A DNA stretch of 64,000 bases from Spirochaetaceae bacterium (GCA_017618015.1 JAFZVC010000027.1:86699-150698), one strand, 5' to 3'. Numbered from the stretch's first letter, positions 1-8,689 are shown. Program-made: numbers and translations. Notes: generated by a model from the letters alone, not told the origin.

Positions 1-469
1 CTGTACCGGCAGCAATTAACGTGTCGTCCAAATCGGGTATATCTGCCATGCTGTCAGCCAGCGAAAATTCTTCGTCACTAGGCGCATCATTAGGAGTGAC
101 TTTATAATCCGGTTCGTCAAAAATTGATTTATTTCCCATATTAACAAGCGAAACCTTTGTATCTGATTTTTCTCCCGTTTCAGGATCGTCTATTTCTGCT
201 GACAGCATATTATTATCGTCTATCTTTACCAAAAGATTAAACGAGGGTTCCTCTTTTTGGTGAGGCACAAGATTGTCTATCAAAAGAGTATCTACATAAT
301 CAGCATCGGACATATCGCCAGTTTCTGACCTGTAAAGATTAATCTGAACCGTTGTCTGATCATCCCGTACAGTCGTAACTTGCAGTTTCTTTTCACCTGG
401 CGTTCCTTCTTCAAGAATAGGATAAAAAGAACCGTCCGCAATCTTTATACCAATTACTGCCTTACTCAA
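1..469 (-). CDS. Hsp70 substrate-binding-domain-like protein (partial, runs off left edge)
   Basis: The first 156 or so residues are visible, reading leftwards off the window. They open with AVIGIKIADGSFYPILEEGT and continue with a beta-sandwich pattern like the peptide-binding domain of DnaK (compare the DnaK stretch beginning SLGIETLGG, and the later ID-NNMLSAEI, which matches DnaK DxNGxLxVxA). No ATPase domain precedes it, so this is a substrate-binding-domain-only relative of Hsp70. An acidic tail follows, rich in D, E and S. The chosen start is TTG at 469, eight bases after GAGG; an in-frame GTG at 478 is the alternative. It is divergent from the TPR gene at 596. Function as a chaperone-like module is inference. 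Confidence 0.6.
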   Translation of the reverse strand, partial: MSKAVIGIKIADGSFYPILEEGTPGEKKLQVTTVRDDQTTVQINLYRSETGDMSDADYVDTLLIDNLVPHQKEEPSFNLLVKIDDNNMLSAEIDDPETGEKSDTKVSLVNMGNKSIFDEPDYKVTPNDAPSDEEFSLADSMADIPDLDDTLIAAGT

Positions 470-561
470 AAGATACACCTCAGGTAAATGTTATTATGCT
501 TAATGGTTATTGTCAACGACAGCTTTTATCGAATCACGGGTTTTTGCTTTTTTTTACTTTC

Positions 562-590
562 TTGACATGGAGTAAATAGAAGTACATAAT
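562..590 (+). promoter_or_regulatory. Sigma-70 promoter for the TPR gene, possibly leaderless
   Basis: TTGACA at 562-567, a 17-bp spacer and CATAAT at 585-590 make a near-consensus vegetative promoter. The downstream ATG is at 596, only five bases after the -10 hexamer, so the expected transcription start falls at or one to two bases past the start codon, and there is no room for a Shine-Dalgarno sequence. Confidence 0.6.
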
Positions 591-595
591 TACTT

Positions 596-1957
596 ATGCA
601 ATCGATCATACCTATTATAATAGCTGCAGTCGCCATTTTTAGTTTAATTGCACTTATTCTTGGTATTTCAAGCGCAAGGCGGAGAAGAGCAGGTTCTTCA
701 TCATCAGTACAAAAAACTCGTCAGGCTATAATTCGTGAAGCAACCAAAAAATTGTCTCAAGATCCTCACAATATATCAGGTTTGCTTCCATTAAGTGAAT
801 TGTATTATAAAGAGCAATTGTGGGATAAAGCTTTTCCGCTTTATGACACGCTTCTTAATATTGCTGTAGCACATCCTGAAGTAGATATTTTCACTACAGC
901 CCTAAGGCAAGGTGTGTGTGCTCTGAAAGTAAACAAGCTTGAAGAATCTTTCAGAGGCTTGCTTCAGGCAAGAAAACTTCAACCTGATAATTTTGAAGTC
1001 AATTTCTATTTGGGACAGACTTTCTATTCCAACAAAGAGTATGATAAGGCAATCCCTCTGTTAAAAAAAGCGATTACTATAAACAAAGAAGTACAAGATA
1101 CATACAGATACGTCGGTCTTGCGCTTTATAAATATCACAGTTTCCGAGAATCTCTTCCGTACATTAAACGTGCGCTTGATTTGAACCCGGATGATAAAGA
1201 GCTTCTTTTTGCCATGGCTGATGCAATGAACGAAAGCGGAAATGGTGAAAAAGCATTAAAAATCTTTATGCATCTTCGTCCAGATCCAGAATTCGGAGCA
1301 AAATCTTGTCTTGCGGCGGGAACAATCCATGCGAACCAGAAGCTGCACGACAAGGCGATTCTTGACTTTGAAATCGGCTTGAAGCATACACAGGCTCCGT
1401 TAGATATTCTTACGAATATACGTTACAGACTTTCTCATTCATATATATCTATGTCTGATATAAGCCGGGCTTTGGCAACATTGAAGGAAATTCAACAGAC
1501 TGTTCCAGGATATAAAGACGTTCAGGCTCTCATTGCAAGATACCAAGAGCTTACTCAGAACGCAAACCTGCAGATATATTTGATTTCAAGTAACAGCGAT
1601 TTTATTGCTTTGTGTAGAAAGATTGTACAGATTTATTTTGGAAAAGCATTTGTAAAGATAATCGATATTAATGCGACGAACGAATGTACAGAAGTTCAAA
1701 CCGAAATTGAAACTGCAAAATGGGAAGATTCTGTCGTTTTCAGATTCTACAGAACAACTGGATCGACTGGCGAATTGTTTGTACGTGAATTCCATACACG
1801 TATAAGGGATTTGAAAGTTGGTCGCGGTCTTTGTTTTACGGCTGGAACATACACGGAAGAAGCTCGAAAGTATATAGAGGGTCGTCCTATCGATTTAATT
1901 GATAAGTCCGGTCTTATTAAGATTCTGAACAAAGTCGATACGAAAAGTCCGTTTTAA
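596..1957 (+). CDS. Membrane-anchored TPR protein with degenerate Mrr-like C-terminal domain
   Basis: A 453-residue protein. Residues 1-24 form one N-terminal membrane anchor followed by RRRR, so the rest should be cytoplasmic. Residues about 45-325 contain tetratricopeptide repeats (for example the units around NFYLGQTFYSNKEYDKAIPL and YRYVGLALYKYHSFRESLPY), which usually mediate protein-protein contacts. The last 120 residues have the shape of a type IV restriction enzyme (Mrr) catalytic fold, ending in GRGLCFTAGTYTEEARKYIEG and IDLIDKSGLIKIL. The place where active Mrr proteins carry QxK reads FRF here, so nuclease activity is unlikely. No ribosome binding site is visible; see the promoter at 562-590. 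Convergent with rsmG. Confidence 0.75.
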   Translation: MQSIIPIIIAAVAIFSLIALILGISSARRRRAGSSSSVQKTRQAIIREATKKLSQDPHNISGLLPLSELYYKEQLWDKAFPLYDTLLNIAVAHPEVDIFTTALRQGVCALKVNKLEESFRGLLQARKLQPDNFEVNFYLGQTFYSNKEYDKAIPLLKKAITINKEVQDTYRYVGLALYKYHSFRESLPYIKRALDLNPDDKELLFAMADAMNESGNGEKALKIFMHLRPDPEFGAKSCLAAGTIHANQKLHDKAILDFEIGLKHTQAPLDILTNIRYRLSHSYISMSDISRALATLKEIQQTVPGYKDVQALIARYQELTQNANLQIYLISSNSDFIALCRKIVQIYFGKAFVKIIDINATNECTEVQTEIETAKWEDSVVFRFYRTTGSTGELFVREFHTRIRDLKVGRGLCFTAGTYTEEARKYIEGRPIDLIDKSGLIKILNKVDTKSPF

Positions 1958-1973
1958 GCGTTTTCCGCTGTTT

Positions 1974-2648
1974 TTACGGTCTTTGCACAAGGACAAGATT
2001 TCTTTCGTATTCACCATTATCGTTTAAAAATGGAACGTCTAAGGGGATTTGCTCGTATTGCGGGATAATTGTCTTTATTTGTTCCATTTCTTCAGCAATT
2101 TTTTCTTTTTTAGCTTTATATGCGGCGAGGTATCCCCCGTGTTTTAGAACGCGAAGTAGTTTCCGTGTCATCTTGTATTCTAATGGGCGGAATGCCCGGA
2201 ATACTGATATATCAATGGTTTCCTGTGCAACTCGTTCAAGTTCAATATTTTCTACAGTGACGTTCGACAATCCCAATAACGCGACACAGTTTTCCAAAAA
2301 CAGGCAACGCTTGCTCATGCGTTCAATAAGCTTGAAATGAATGTCGCGCATGCTCAAAGCCAATGGAATTCCGGGCAGTCCGCCCCCAGACCCGATATCC
2401 GCAATACAAAGCTCAGTAGCTCCGTCGGTCTTCTTCTCGTCAGCCAGTTTCCGGATTATATGATACGCAGAAAGGCTGTCCAAAATATGCCGAATAACGA
2501 TTTCATCGGTTGTTTCCGCGCCAACCAGGTCATAGGCGCTGTTGAAAAGCATAAGCTCATTTACGTATTTTCTTAAATCATCTTCCAGCGTGGGATGTGT
2601 TTCTGCGGAAAAATTAAGTTTTACTAAGCCTTCGTGTAAATAGTCCAT
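1974..2648 (-). CDS. rsmG: 16S rRNA (guanine-527-N7)-methyltransferase RsmG
   Basis: RsmG (GidB) methylates N7 of G527 in 16S rRNA using S-adenosylmethionine; its loss is linked to low-level streptomycin resistance in other bacteria. The SAM-binding loop is clear as IADIGSGGGLPGIPLA, followed by a second family signature around ERMSKRCLFLENCV, and the downstream TISVFRAFRPLEYKMTRKLLR region fits the family. The length of about 224 residues is normal. The start at ATG 2648 (MDYLHEGL) is preferred over an in-frame TTG at 2660; neither has a strong ribosome binding site. It is a stand-alone gene, convergent with the TPR gene, and its usual partner mnmG is not in the window. Confidence 0.9.
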   Translation of the reverse strand: MDYLHEGLVKLNFSAETHPTLEDDLRKYVNELMLFNSAYDLVGAETTDEIVIRHILDSLSAYHIIRKLADEKKTDGATELCIADIGSGGGLPGIPLALSMRDIHFKLIERMSKRCLFLENCVALLGLSNVTVENIELERVAQETIDISVFRAFRPLEYKMTRKLLRVLKHGGYLAAYKAKKEKIAEEMEQIKTIIPQYEQIPLDVPFLNDNGEYERNLVLVQRP

Positions 2649-2720
2649 TTTTCTCAACAATTGCGAATGAATGTGATAAAATATGCTTCGTTCAAAAGCT
2701 TAACTCAGCCCCTAAAAACA

Positions 2721-2749
2721 AAAAAAGCTGCCCTATTTGGACAGCCTTT
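2721..2749 (-). terminator. Intrinsic terminator downstream of the tRNA
   Basis: On the minus strand a ten-pair stem (AAGGCTGTCC pairing with GGGCAGCTTT, two G-T wobbles, five-base loop) is followed directly by a run of T. It lies four bases past the tRNA 3' end. Confidence 0.8.
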
Positions 2750-2752
2750 CTA

Positions 2753-2826
2753 TGGGCCCACCTGGACTTGAACCAGGGACCGACGGATTATGAGTCCGCA
2801 GCTCTAACCAACTGAGCTATAGGCCC
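2753..2826 (-). tRNA. tRNA with CAT anticodon (Met or lysidine-type Ile2)
   Basis: A 74-base cloverleaf with a seven-pair acceptor stem (GGGCCTA with TGGGCCC), D-arm GCTC-AGTTGGTTA-GAGC, anticodon arm GCGGA-CTCATAA-TCCGT, and T-arm CCTGG-TTCAAGT-CCAGG, with discriminator A. CCA is not encoded. The anticodon CAT fits elongator Met or tRNA-Ile2, whose C34 becomes lysidine through TilS. The acceptor has C4-G69 and C5-G68, which are recognition features of TilS substrates, so Ile2 is favoured but not proven. Confidence 0.92.
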
Positions 2827-2903
2827 TTAACTCGCTTAATGTATCATAAATAAGCGTTTCAGGTCAAGTCTGCCCGCCTTGGCGGAGCAGACTTGACATC
2901 ACC

Positions 2904-3905
2904 TTACTGGGCGCTTACAAGCTCAACGTCGAATGAAATTGTAGCGTTCGGAGGTATAACATCGCCTGCTCCTCTGCTACCGTATGCAACTTCTGGCGGA
3001 AGGATAATCTTGCGTTTTTCACCGACTTTCATGTCCTGAACCATCGCGTCAAAACCAGTTATCATCTGACCTGTACCAGTTACAAAATCGAGTGTTCCTC
3101 TTCCTTCGGATGAGTCAAATACTGATCCGTCCTCAAGGTAGCCTGTATAGTGAACAGAAACTTGGCGAACAATACCTACTTTTTCGCCGCTTCCTTCTTT
3201 CAAGATTTTGTAGTCAACTTTCTTGGCAATTTCAGCGTAATATGCTCTTGCTTCTGCAAGTGCCGCTTCATAAGCAGCTCTCTGCTCTGCAGCGATTTTT
3301 TCCATTTCTCTGTCAAAATCTGCCTGTGTAGCTGTGAATGCTTCAGCATCTGCTCCCTGGCGGACAATCGTAATATGTTTGATTTTATCACCCTGTTTAA
3401 TTGCGTTTACAACATCCTGACCAGTAACAACCTTACCGAATACTGTGTGCTTTCCATCAAGCCACGGAGTTTCAACATGCGTAATAAAGAACTGGCTTCC
3501 GTTTGTATTTGAGCCGGAGTTTGCCATAGAAAGAACACCAGGACCGTCATGTTTTAAAGTGTCTACAAACTCGTCATAGAACTTGTAGCCAGGACCGCCA
3601 GTTCCGGTTCCGTTCGGATCACCGCCCTGAATCATGAAGTTTTCAATAACACGGTGGAAAGTAAGTCCGTCATAAAAAGGTTTTCCATTCGTTGCATCAA
3701 GCGTTCCTTCAGAAAGCCCAACAAAGTTTACAACTGTAAGCGGGGTTTCTTTATAGTGAAGCTGGAGCACTATATCGCCTTTACTTGTCTCCATTATGGC
3801 GAAAACACCATCCTTGCCTTTTATGGCTTCCATGTTCTTATTCATGCATCCTCCAAAAATAAAACTCGTCAATAACGTAAATAAAATCAGTTTACTTTTC
3901 TTCAT
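2904..3905 (-). CDS. Dual-domain peptidyl-prolyl isomerase lipoprotein (cyclophilin-FKBP fusion)
   Basis: A 333-residue lipoprotein. Residues 1-20 form a signal with lipobox FGGC. A cyclophilin domain spans about 35-190 ([25 protein letters not shown], then [16 protein letters not shown] and [12 protein letters not shown]). A charged helical linker follows (about 190-235, rich in A, E and R), then an FKBP domain to the end ([22 protein letters not shown] and [15 protein letters not shown]). Both isomerase families occur in one chain, the arrangement described in prokaryotes as CFBP. Being lipid-anchored, it probably folds exported proteins. The start at ATG 3905 has AGGAAG upstream and overlaps the preceding gene by 14 bases, so the two are probably co-translated. 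Confidence 0.88.
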   Translation of the reverse strand: MKKSKLILFTLLTSFIFGGCMNKNMEAIKGKDGVFAIMETSKGDIVLQLHYKETPLTVVNFVGLSEGTLDATNGKPFYDGLTFHRVIENFMIQGGDPNGTGTGGPGYKFYDEFVDTLKHDGPGVLSMANSGSNTNGSQFFITHVETPWLDGKHTVFGKVVTGQDVVNAIKQGDKIKHITIVRQGADAEAFTATQADFDREMEKIAAEQRAAYEAALAEARAYYAEIAKKVDYKILKEGSGEKVGIVRQVSVHYTGYLEDGSVFDSSEGRGTLDFVTGTGQMITGFDAMVQDMKVGEKRKIILPPEVAYGSRGAGDVIPPNATISFDVELVSAQ

Positions 3906-4605
3906 AATTCTTCCTGTACCAATTGTATACAGCATCAAGTCTTGCAACAAACGATTCTTTTAAGAAGTCATCAATAAAAGGGATAGAAGCTATATCACCT
4001 TCAACAAGAACATAGAACTCTAAATCCTTTCCGCCATTATTGATTAGAAACGTCAGTTTCAATGCTTTTGCACTAACTGCTTTGAAAATTCCATACCAAA
4101 GTGATTCCAAATTAACAGACGTGAAATATAATTCATCCGCTGACTGTTTAAAGTTCATTTCATATACGGATTTTCCAAAACTGTTGTCTTTTTGCAGAAT
4201 ATAAATCTTTTTTCCGTCTGCTGAACCAGAAGTCATATCGGGAATTTTTTTCTTTCCGTCTTTGTCACTTACCGTGTAGCATTCAGAATAAAGCGTTTCA
4301 TATTTTTCGTCGGAGTTTGAATAATACTGAATACCTTCCATTGTTGAAAAAGAACGAGCCATAACAGAAATATCGTCCATGGTAACTTTTTCGTTTTTTG
4401 GAAGGACATAATATGCTTCCGCAACAAGATTAGGTGTTTTTCCGTTTTTTGCTGTCCATTCTGCGCTTATTTGCTTTCCGAAGGTTGTGTTAGGACAGTA
4501 CTTAAGCTTTACATCTTTCTCTTTGTAAGAAACATTGTATTGCTGTGCTGTCAGGCAGAAAAAACCTAGCAATAAACAAGCTGATAAACAAATCTTCCTA
4601 AACAT
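3892..4605 (-). CDS. Exported protein of unknown function, upstream partner of the isomerase lipoprotein
   Basis: A 237-residue protein with a signal peptide (residues 1-20, [21 protein letters not shown], with likely cleavage after TAQ). The mature part is mixed alpha/beta with no motif that I can assign; it resembles treponeme-restricted families of unknown function. Its ATG shares one base with the stop codon of jag (TAATG), and its end overlaps the isomerase gene, so it sits in the same transcript as the YidC/Jag membrane-insertion genes. A role at the cell envelope is inference from the signal peptide and neighbours. Confidence 0.7.
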   Translation of the reverse strand: MFRKICLSACLLLGFFCLTAQQYNVSYKEKDVKLKYCPNTTFGKQISAEWTAKNGKTPNLVAEAYYVLPKNEKVTMDDISVMARSFSTMEGIQYYSNSDEKYETLYSECYTVSDKDGKKKIPDMTSGSADGKKIYILQKDNSFGKSVYEMNFKQSADELYFTSVNLESLWYGIFKAVSAKALKLTFLINNGGKDLEFYVLVEGDIASIPFIDDFLKESFVARLDAVYNWYRKNYEEK

Positions 4606-5303
4606 TAGCGAAGTCCTTTGTAGATAACGCGAACCTGCTTATAAAGACCTTCTCCCTCGCTCTTTGTCTCTACATCGCCGATATCATTCAATGTTGTGTG
4701 AATAAGTCTTCTTTCGAACGGGTTCATAGGCTCAAGCAAAATTGAGTTGTGGCTTGCGCGGACTTTATCTGCTGTTGTATATGCAAGCCTAACAAGTGAC
4801 TCTTCGCGTCTTATTCTGTAGTTTTCGCTGTCAAGAATGATTCTAACATCTTCTCTTCCGAGTCTGCCTGCATAAACATTTGCAAGGAGCTGCAATGCAT
4901 CCAGGTTCTTTCCTTTTCTACCAATAAGAATTGAGGAGCTTGGGGAATTCAGCTTGATTCCGATTTTATGCTCTTCGCGGAACAAAACTTCTACTTTGAC
5001 TTCATAGCCCATTTTCTGAATCATTTCAGAAACGAACTCGACAAGTCTTTTTTCAAATTCATCCTGTGGTAATGGATCTGCGAAAACTCTTTTTGCACTT
5101 GCAAAAGAACCTTCGCTTTCTAAAGAAGCCTGTTTTACCTCATCATCTGTCTGTACTCTAATGCGAACGTAGCCTTTCTTAAAAAGGCTGTTTTTCTGGG
5201 TTTCAAGAATCTCGACATCAAACTGATCGCTTTCCAAACCCAATTCTGCAGCAGCAAGCTCAATTGCTTCCTTTTCTGTTTTTGCCTCAAACTCGTATGT
5301 CAT
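4605..5303 (-). CDS. jag: Jag/KhpB family RNA-binding protein
   Basis: A 232-residue protein. The N-terminal Jag_N domain (about 1-55, FEAKTEKEAIELAAAELGL and NSLFKKGYVRIRV) is followed by a KH domain (about 85-155, including the ILIGRKGKNLDALQLLANVYAGR GxxG loop) and an R3H domain (about 165-232, with REESLVRLAYTTADKVRAS and EPMNPFERRLIHTTL). Family members bind RNA and, in Gram-positives, pair with KhpA to affect cell elongation and division. It follows yidC in the classic rpmH-rnpA-yidD-yidC-jag order, with a GAGG ribosome binding site. Confidence 0.92.
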   Translation of the reverse strand: MTYEFEAKTEKEAIELAAAELGLESDQFDVEILETQKNSLFKKGYVRIRVQTDDEVKQASLESEGSFASAKRVFADPLPQDEFEKRLVEFVSEMIQKMGYEVKVEVLFREEHKIGIKLNSPSSSILIGRKGKNLDALQLLANVYAGRLGREDVRIILDSENYRIRREESLVRLAYTTADKVRASHNSILLEPMNPFERRLIHTTLNDIGDVETKSEGEGLYKQVRVIYKGLR

Positions 5304-5363
5304 ATTGCACCTCGCAAATATAAAATTCAGTTAATTACTTAAAGTTTCGTTTTTGAAACTTTT

Positions 5364-7139
5364 TTACTTTTTCTTCTTGTTAGGGATGAATACCGGACGC
5401 TCGTTTGCTTTTGCAGCTTCAAGCTCGGCACGTTTTTTCTTCATCATGTTGTTGATAATAACCTGCTGTCCCATCATAAGAATATTACTGAATGTCCAGT
5501 AAAGAAGAAGTCCTGCAGGTGCATTATAGAACATAAAGAAGAATACAACGTACATGATGTAGAATGTTATCTTCATCGATTTTCCCTGGGCACCTGGATT
5601 TGCAGCATTAGTTATCATTCCCTGAATAAACTGAGAAGCAAGATAGATGAGCGGGAGAATACGAATCTGGTTTCCAAGAAGCGGAAGATTAAAGCCAAGA
5701 GTATAAACGCTGTCACCAACTGAAAGGTCAGGAATCCAGCCTGGGATGAACATAGCACCGCGGAATTCGAAGTAGTTGTTGAACAGGTTGAACATAGCGA
5801 TAATGATTGGGAACTGGATAAGCAGTGGGAGACAACCCATCAACGGATTATAACCAGCTTCCTTATAGAATTTCGCCATTTCCATATTCAGCTTTTCTTT
5901 GTTATCCTTGTACTTTTCCTGGATTTCCTTCATTTTAGGCTGAATTTCTTGCATCTTAATTGTTGATACAGAGCTCTTTTTTGTCAGCGGGAACAAGGCA
6001 AGCCTTAATAATAAGGTCATGATGAGAATTGAAACACCGTAGTTAGGAATAAGCTTGTATACAATTCCCATAATCCATTTAAGAGCGATTTCGAGCCAAG
6101 AAAGGATTCCGCTAGACTGGAGACTATAGTCAAACTTCATGTTTGCAATGCTCCAGCCGTTTTCTGCGGCGTTGTTATAGCGTTTTAATGAGCTTTCTGT
6201 GCGGGGACCGGCATAAATGTAATAAGTATCCTGAACGGAGTTCTGAAGAACCGGAACGCGTACAAGCATATTCTGCGCATTTGCATAATCCGTTATTTCC
6301 TCTTTTGTTGAGTAAACGGCTTTGCTTATTATTGAAGATGAAGAAAAAGGAGAAACAAGGAGAGCAAAATACTTTCCGGTTACGCCTGTCCAAGTGAAAG
6401 AATCTGTATAATCTTTTGTCTGACCGTCGCTTAAAGTCTGTGTCTTGCTTTTTTCTCCGGTAAATGACTGGAATGTTCTGTTTTCGTATCTGTCGCGCTT
6501 TTTATCATAATACGGACCAATCTGCGGAGAAGAGCGAAGAGTGTATGCCGTGTTATTTATGTTCAGTCCGGTCATTGAATCTGAACCTTTTATGTAAACA
6601 TCAAGCTTGAATACGTATTCGCCCGGCATAAAGGTATACTGTTTGATGAGCGTGAAATTACTTACTGAGCCATCTGCATTTTTCAGAGTATATGGTCTTG
6701 AAAAGCGTACTGTGTTAGCATCTTTCTTCTCAACATAGAAAAGCTCGTTTATTATAGGATTGTTTTCATTTCCTAATGCGATAGAGAAAGCTCTGTTTGT
6801 TTCGGATACGTTGTCGACCATATTGACGTAATTATCACCGTCTTTATGTTCCAACAGTTTATAGCTTATAACATCACCGCCCTTGTTTGTGAGCGTAACA
6901 GAAATCAAATCTGTGGTAATTACAATTTCTTCTTCTTTTACATCGGGAAGGGATGTTGCATCGATTTCACTTGCTTGTTCTGCAGCAACAACTACTGGTG
7001 TATTCACTATTTCTGCTGTACTTTCTGCAGTTACATTTTCAGTAACAGGTACTTGCTGGATAGAATTAATTTGTATGAATGAAAACACTACGATTACTAA
7101 TGTAGATAAAACAATAGCCCATATAGTATTTTTTTCCAT
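5364..7139 (-). CDS. yidC: Membrane protein insertase YidC
   Basis: YidC inserts and folds inner-membrane proteins, alone or with SecYEG. The 591-residue length, an N-terminal membrane anchor (residues 6-26), a large periplasmic beta domain (about 60-340) and a C-terminal five-helix OxaA-like core (about 350-570) mark the Gram-negative type. The core shows YGVSILIMTLLLRLALFPLTKK, QIQ-type coiled region PKMKEIQEKYKDNKEKLN, and GCLPLLIQFPIIIAMFNLF. A basic tail (KKKRAELEAAKANERPVFIP and KKKK) could contact ribosomes. An eight-pair inverted repeat lies between it and jag (5341-5362) without a T-run. Confidence 0.95.
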   Translation of the reverse strand: MEKNTIWAIVLSTLVIVVFSFIQINSIQQVPVTENVTAESTAEIVNTPVVVAAEQASEIDATSLPDVKEEEIVITTDLISVTLTNKGGDVISYKLLEHKDGDNYVNMVDNVSETNRAFSIALGNENNPIINELFYVEKKDANTVRFSRPYTLKNADGSVSNFTLIKQYTFMPGEYVFKLDVYIKGSDSMTGLNINNTAYTLRSSPQIGPYYDKKRDRYENRTFQSFTGEKSKTQTLSDGQTKDYTDSFTWTGVTGKYFALLVSPFSSSSIISKAVYSTKEEITDYANAQNMLVRVPVLQNSVQDTYYIYAGPRTESSLKRYNNAAENGWSIANMKFDYSLQSSGILSWLEIALKWIMGIVYKLIPNYGVSILIMTLLLRLALFPLTKKSSVSTIKMQEIQPKMKEIQEKYKDNKEKLNMEMAKFYKEAGYNPLMGCLPLLIQFPIIIAMFNLFNNYFEFRGAMFIPGWIPDLSVGDSVYTLGFNLPLLGNQIRILPLIYLASQFIQGMITNAANPGAQGKSMKITFYIMYVVFFFMFYNAPAGLLLYWTFSNILMMGQQVIINNMMKKKRAELEAAKANERPVFIPNKKKK

Positions 7140-7163
7140 GATGGCTCCTTTTAAAAACAGCTC

Positions 7164-7418
7164 CTAAGGAACTGGATCGTATCCACCCTTATGGAATGGA
7201 TTACATCTTAGAATTCTCCTGATAGCCAAAAACGACCCTTTAAGTGGGCCATACTTTTTAATTGCTTCAAGAGCATAGCTAGAACATGTCGGATAATAAC
7301 GACAACAAGGCGGAAAAAGAGGGGATATAAAAACCTGATAAAACCTAATAAGCAGACATAAAATACGAACGAATAATCTTCTTATTTCTTTAATAAACCT
7401 GCTTTCTGACATAAACAA
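7164..7418 (-). CDS. yidD: Membrane protein insertion efficiency factor YidD
   Basis: YidD is a small membrane-associated protein that aids YidC-dependent insertion. The 84 residues contain the family pattern: an amphipathic N-terminal helix ([20 protein letters not shown]), then [20 protein letters not shown] with the conserved cysteines, and [17 protein letters not shown] at the end. The start overlaps the end of rnpA by about 37 bases in another frame, a common arrangement for this pair, so translation is probably coupled. Confidence 0.92.
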   Translation of the reverse strand: MFMSESRFIKEIRRLFVRILCLLIRFYQVFISPLFPPCCRYYPTCSSYALEAIKKYGPLKGSFLAIRRILRCNPFHKGGYDPVP

Positions 7419-7729
7419 CGAAATTTCTCACACCGCGAGGGGAACGTATCATTTCCAGGATAGATAAATAATAATAAATCATATCCGGTGTTCAGGTGTG
7501 ATTTTAAATAACGATATGCTTCTCGGCTCAGTCTTTTAGAACGGTTACGCTGAACCGCGTTTCCATAACCGCGGGGCAAAACAAATGCAATTCTATTTAT
7601 ATTAGAATCTTTTTTTAAGTAAAAAAGTTTGGCTCCTTGTATACTTACTCTTTGCCCTTTACTAAAAAGAGTTTTAATTTCATCGGATCGCTTTACCCGT
7701 TCATTACGGGTAAAGCGACCGGTTTTCAA
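7382..7729 (-). CDS. rnpA: Ribonuclease P protein component
   Basis: RnpA is the protein cofactor of the RNase P ribozyme, which matures tRNA 5' ends. The 115 residues carry the family pattern: F-K-x-G-K-R ([18 protein letters not shown]), then the RNR signature region [17 protein letters not shown]. The start codon is TTG at 7729. A 12-pair perfect inverted repeat (7689-7717, loop TCATT) lies within the first dozen codons and could hold the mRNA start region in a hairpin. Located between rpmH and yidD as in most bacteria. Confidence 0.92.
   Translation of the reverse strand: MKTGRFTRNERVKRSDEIKTLFSKGQRVSIQGAKLFYLKKDSNINRIAFVLPRGYGNAVQRNRSKRLSREAYRYLKSHLNTGYDLLLFIYPGNDTFPSRCEKFRCLCQKAGLLKK
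7689..7717 (-). promoter_or_regulatory. Strong hairpin inside the first codons of rnpA
   Basis: Twelve perfectly matched base pairs (CGCTTTACCCGT against ACGGGTAAAGCG) with a five-base loop start about 12 bases after the rnpA TTG start. The stem encodes RFTRNERVK, so it is compatible with the protein. A role in limiting translation or in mRNA processing between rpmH and rnpA is inference. Confidence 0.4.
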
Positions 7730-7768
7730 TAAGTCCGTTTCTCTTTTTTCCTTTCAATACCAGTAAGA

Positions 7769-7924
7769 TCAATAAGGCTTTTTCTCGTCTGATACAGTAA
7801 GCTTATAGCGTCCTTTTGCACGTCTTCTCTTAAGAACTAAGCGTCCACCTCTGGTTGCCATACGAGCACGGAAACCGAATTTTCTGTTTCTTTTAACTTT
7901 ACTTGGTTGATATGTCCGTTTCAT
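7769..7924 (-). CDS. rpmH: 50S ribosomal protein L34
   Basis: A 51-residue, very basic protein starting [18 protein letters not shown] and containing [19 protein letters not shown], the near-invariant L34 pattern; the tail [11 protein letters not shown] is slightly longer than the 44-46 residue norm. L34 is part of the large ribosomal subunit. AAGGAG lies upstream of the ATG at 7924. A small inverted repeat (7948-7964) is in the leader. A possible promoter TTGACT-17 bp-CTATAT lies just beyond the end of the PrsW-like gene. Confidence 0.96.
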   Translation of the reverse strand: MKRTYQPSKVKRNRKFGFRARMATRGGRLVLKRRRAKGRYKLTVSDEKKPY

Positions 7925-8032
7925 TGAACACGTCTCCTTTATGTTCAGAGTATTATAAATACTCCTTAAATTTTTTCCTTATATAACGTAATGAACGTAA
8001 TTATAACAGGGATTAAAAATATAGCACTAATA

Positions 8033-8689
8033 TTATTTATTAGTCAATTGTATATTCTGTTCATCTGAAAAAATCCTGTCATACGAAAATTTAAGTCGGA
8101 TGGCAGCATAAATGATTGTAACGAAAGAAAATGCCTTTAATGGATAAACAAAGCCGGCGAAGAAATTATAAAGACCGTGTATAAATACAGCTGCAATGAA
8201 CGGACGTATGTACTGTTTTTTCTGTTTAAATGTCCATACGTAAAGCCCAGAAAGCCCGGAACAAAAGGTATGGATAAGTACTGCCGTTGCATAACGCAGA
8301 ATAATTGCTTCCGTTCCATACATGAGCATATATACGACTGTTTCGAACGTTCCGATAGAGAATCCAGCTATCAGCGAGCAGATGACGAAAGTAGCCGCAT
8401 CTTTCTTCTTGCCGGGAATAATCATTAGCATCAGCATTTTTATTGTTTCTTCTATGAGGCCATTGAACAAAACTGCGGTCAGAAAAACAGAAACAAGTTT
8501 TGTTGATGAGAAGATTGGCAGCGAAAGAAGAAAGAACTGTATTACGGCAATAGGGATAATTGCTGCAAGTCCTGATAAGATAGAGATGAGTGCGCTGCCT
8601 GCCGTAAGCTTTTTACAAACAGCAAGCAGAACTGCCGTAATCAGAATAAGAGGAACGAAGCAAATACCGATTGTTGCTATTGAATCCAT
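8033..8689 (-). CDS. PrsW-like intramembrane metalloprotease
   Basis: A 218-residue multi-pass membrane protein with roughly seven hydrophobic segments. It carries the motif set of the PrsW/CPBP superfamily: GLIEETIK (adjacent glutamates), GTFETVVY, HTFCSGLSG and HGLYNFFAG, where the Glu and His residues are expected to hold a catalytic metal. B. subtilis PrsW cleaves an anti-sigma factor, but no sigma/anti-sigma pair lies nearby, so the substrate is unknown. It is transcribed towards rpmH, in the position where dnaA is often found. Confidence 0.7.
   Translation of the reverse strand: MDSIATIGICFVPLILITAVLLAVCKKLTAGSALISILSGLAAIIPIAVIQFFLLSLPIFSSTKLVSVFLTAVLFNGLIEETIKMLMLMIIPGKKKDAATFVICSLIAGFSIGTFETVVYMLMYGTEAIILRYATAVLIHTFCSGLSGLYVWTFKQKKQYIRPFIAAVFIHGLYNFFAGFVYPLKAFSFVTIIYAAIRLKFSYDRIFSDEQNIQLTNK

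Noticed and set aside
5341..5362. Hairpin between yidC and jag as an intrinsic terminator
   Set aside because: No T-run follows the stem on the coding strand; co-transcription of yidC and jag is more likely.
8033..8689. dnaA or oriC expected beside rpmH
   Set aside because: The gene in that place is a membrane protease-like gene; no DnaA-box cluster or DUE-like stretch was seen, so no origin is claimed.
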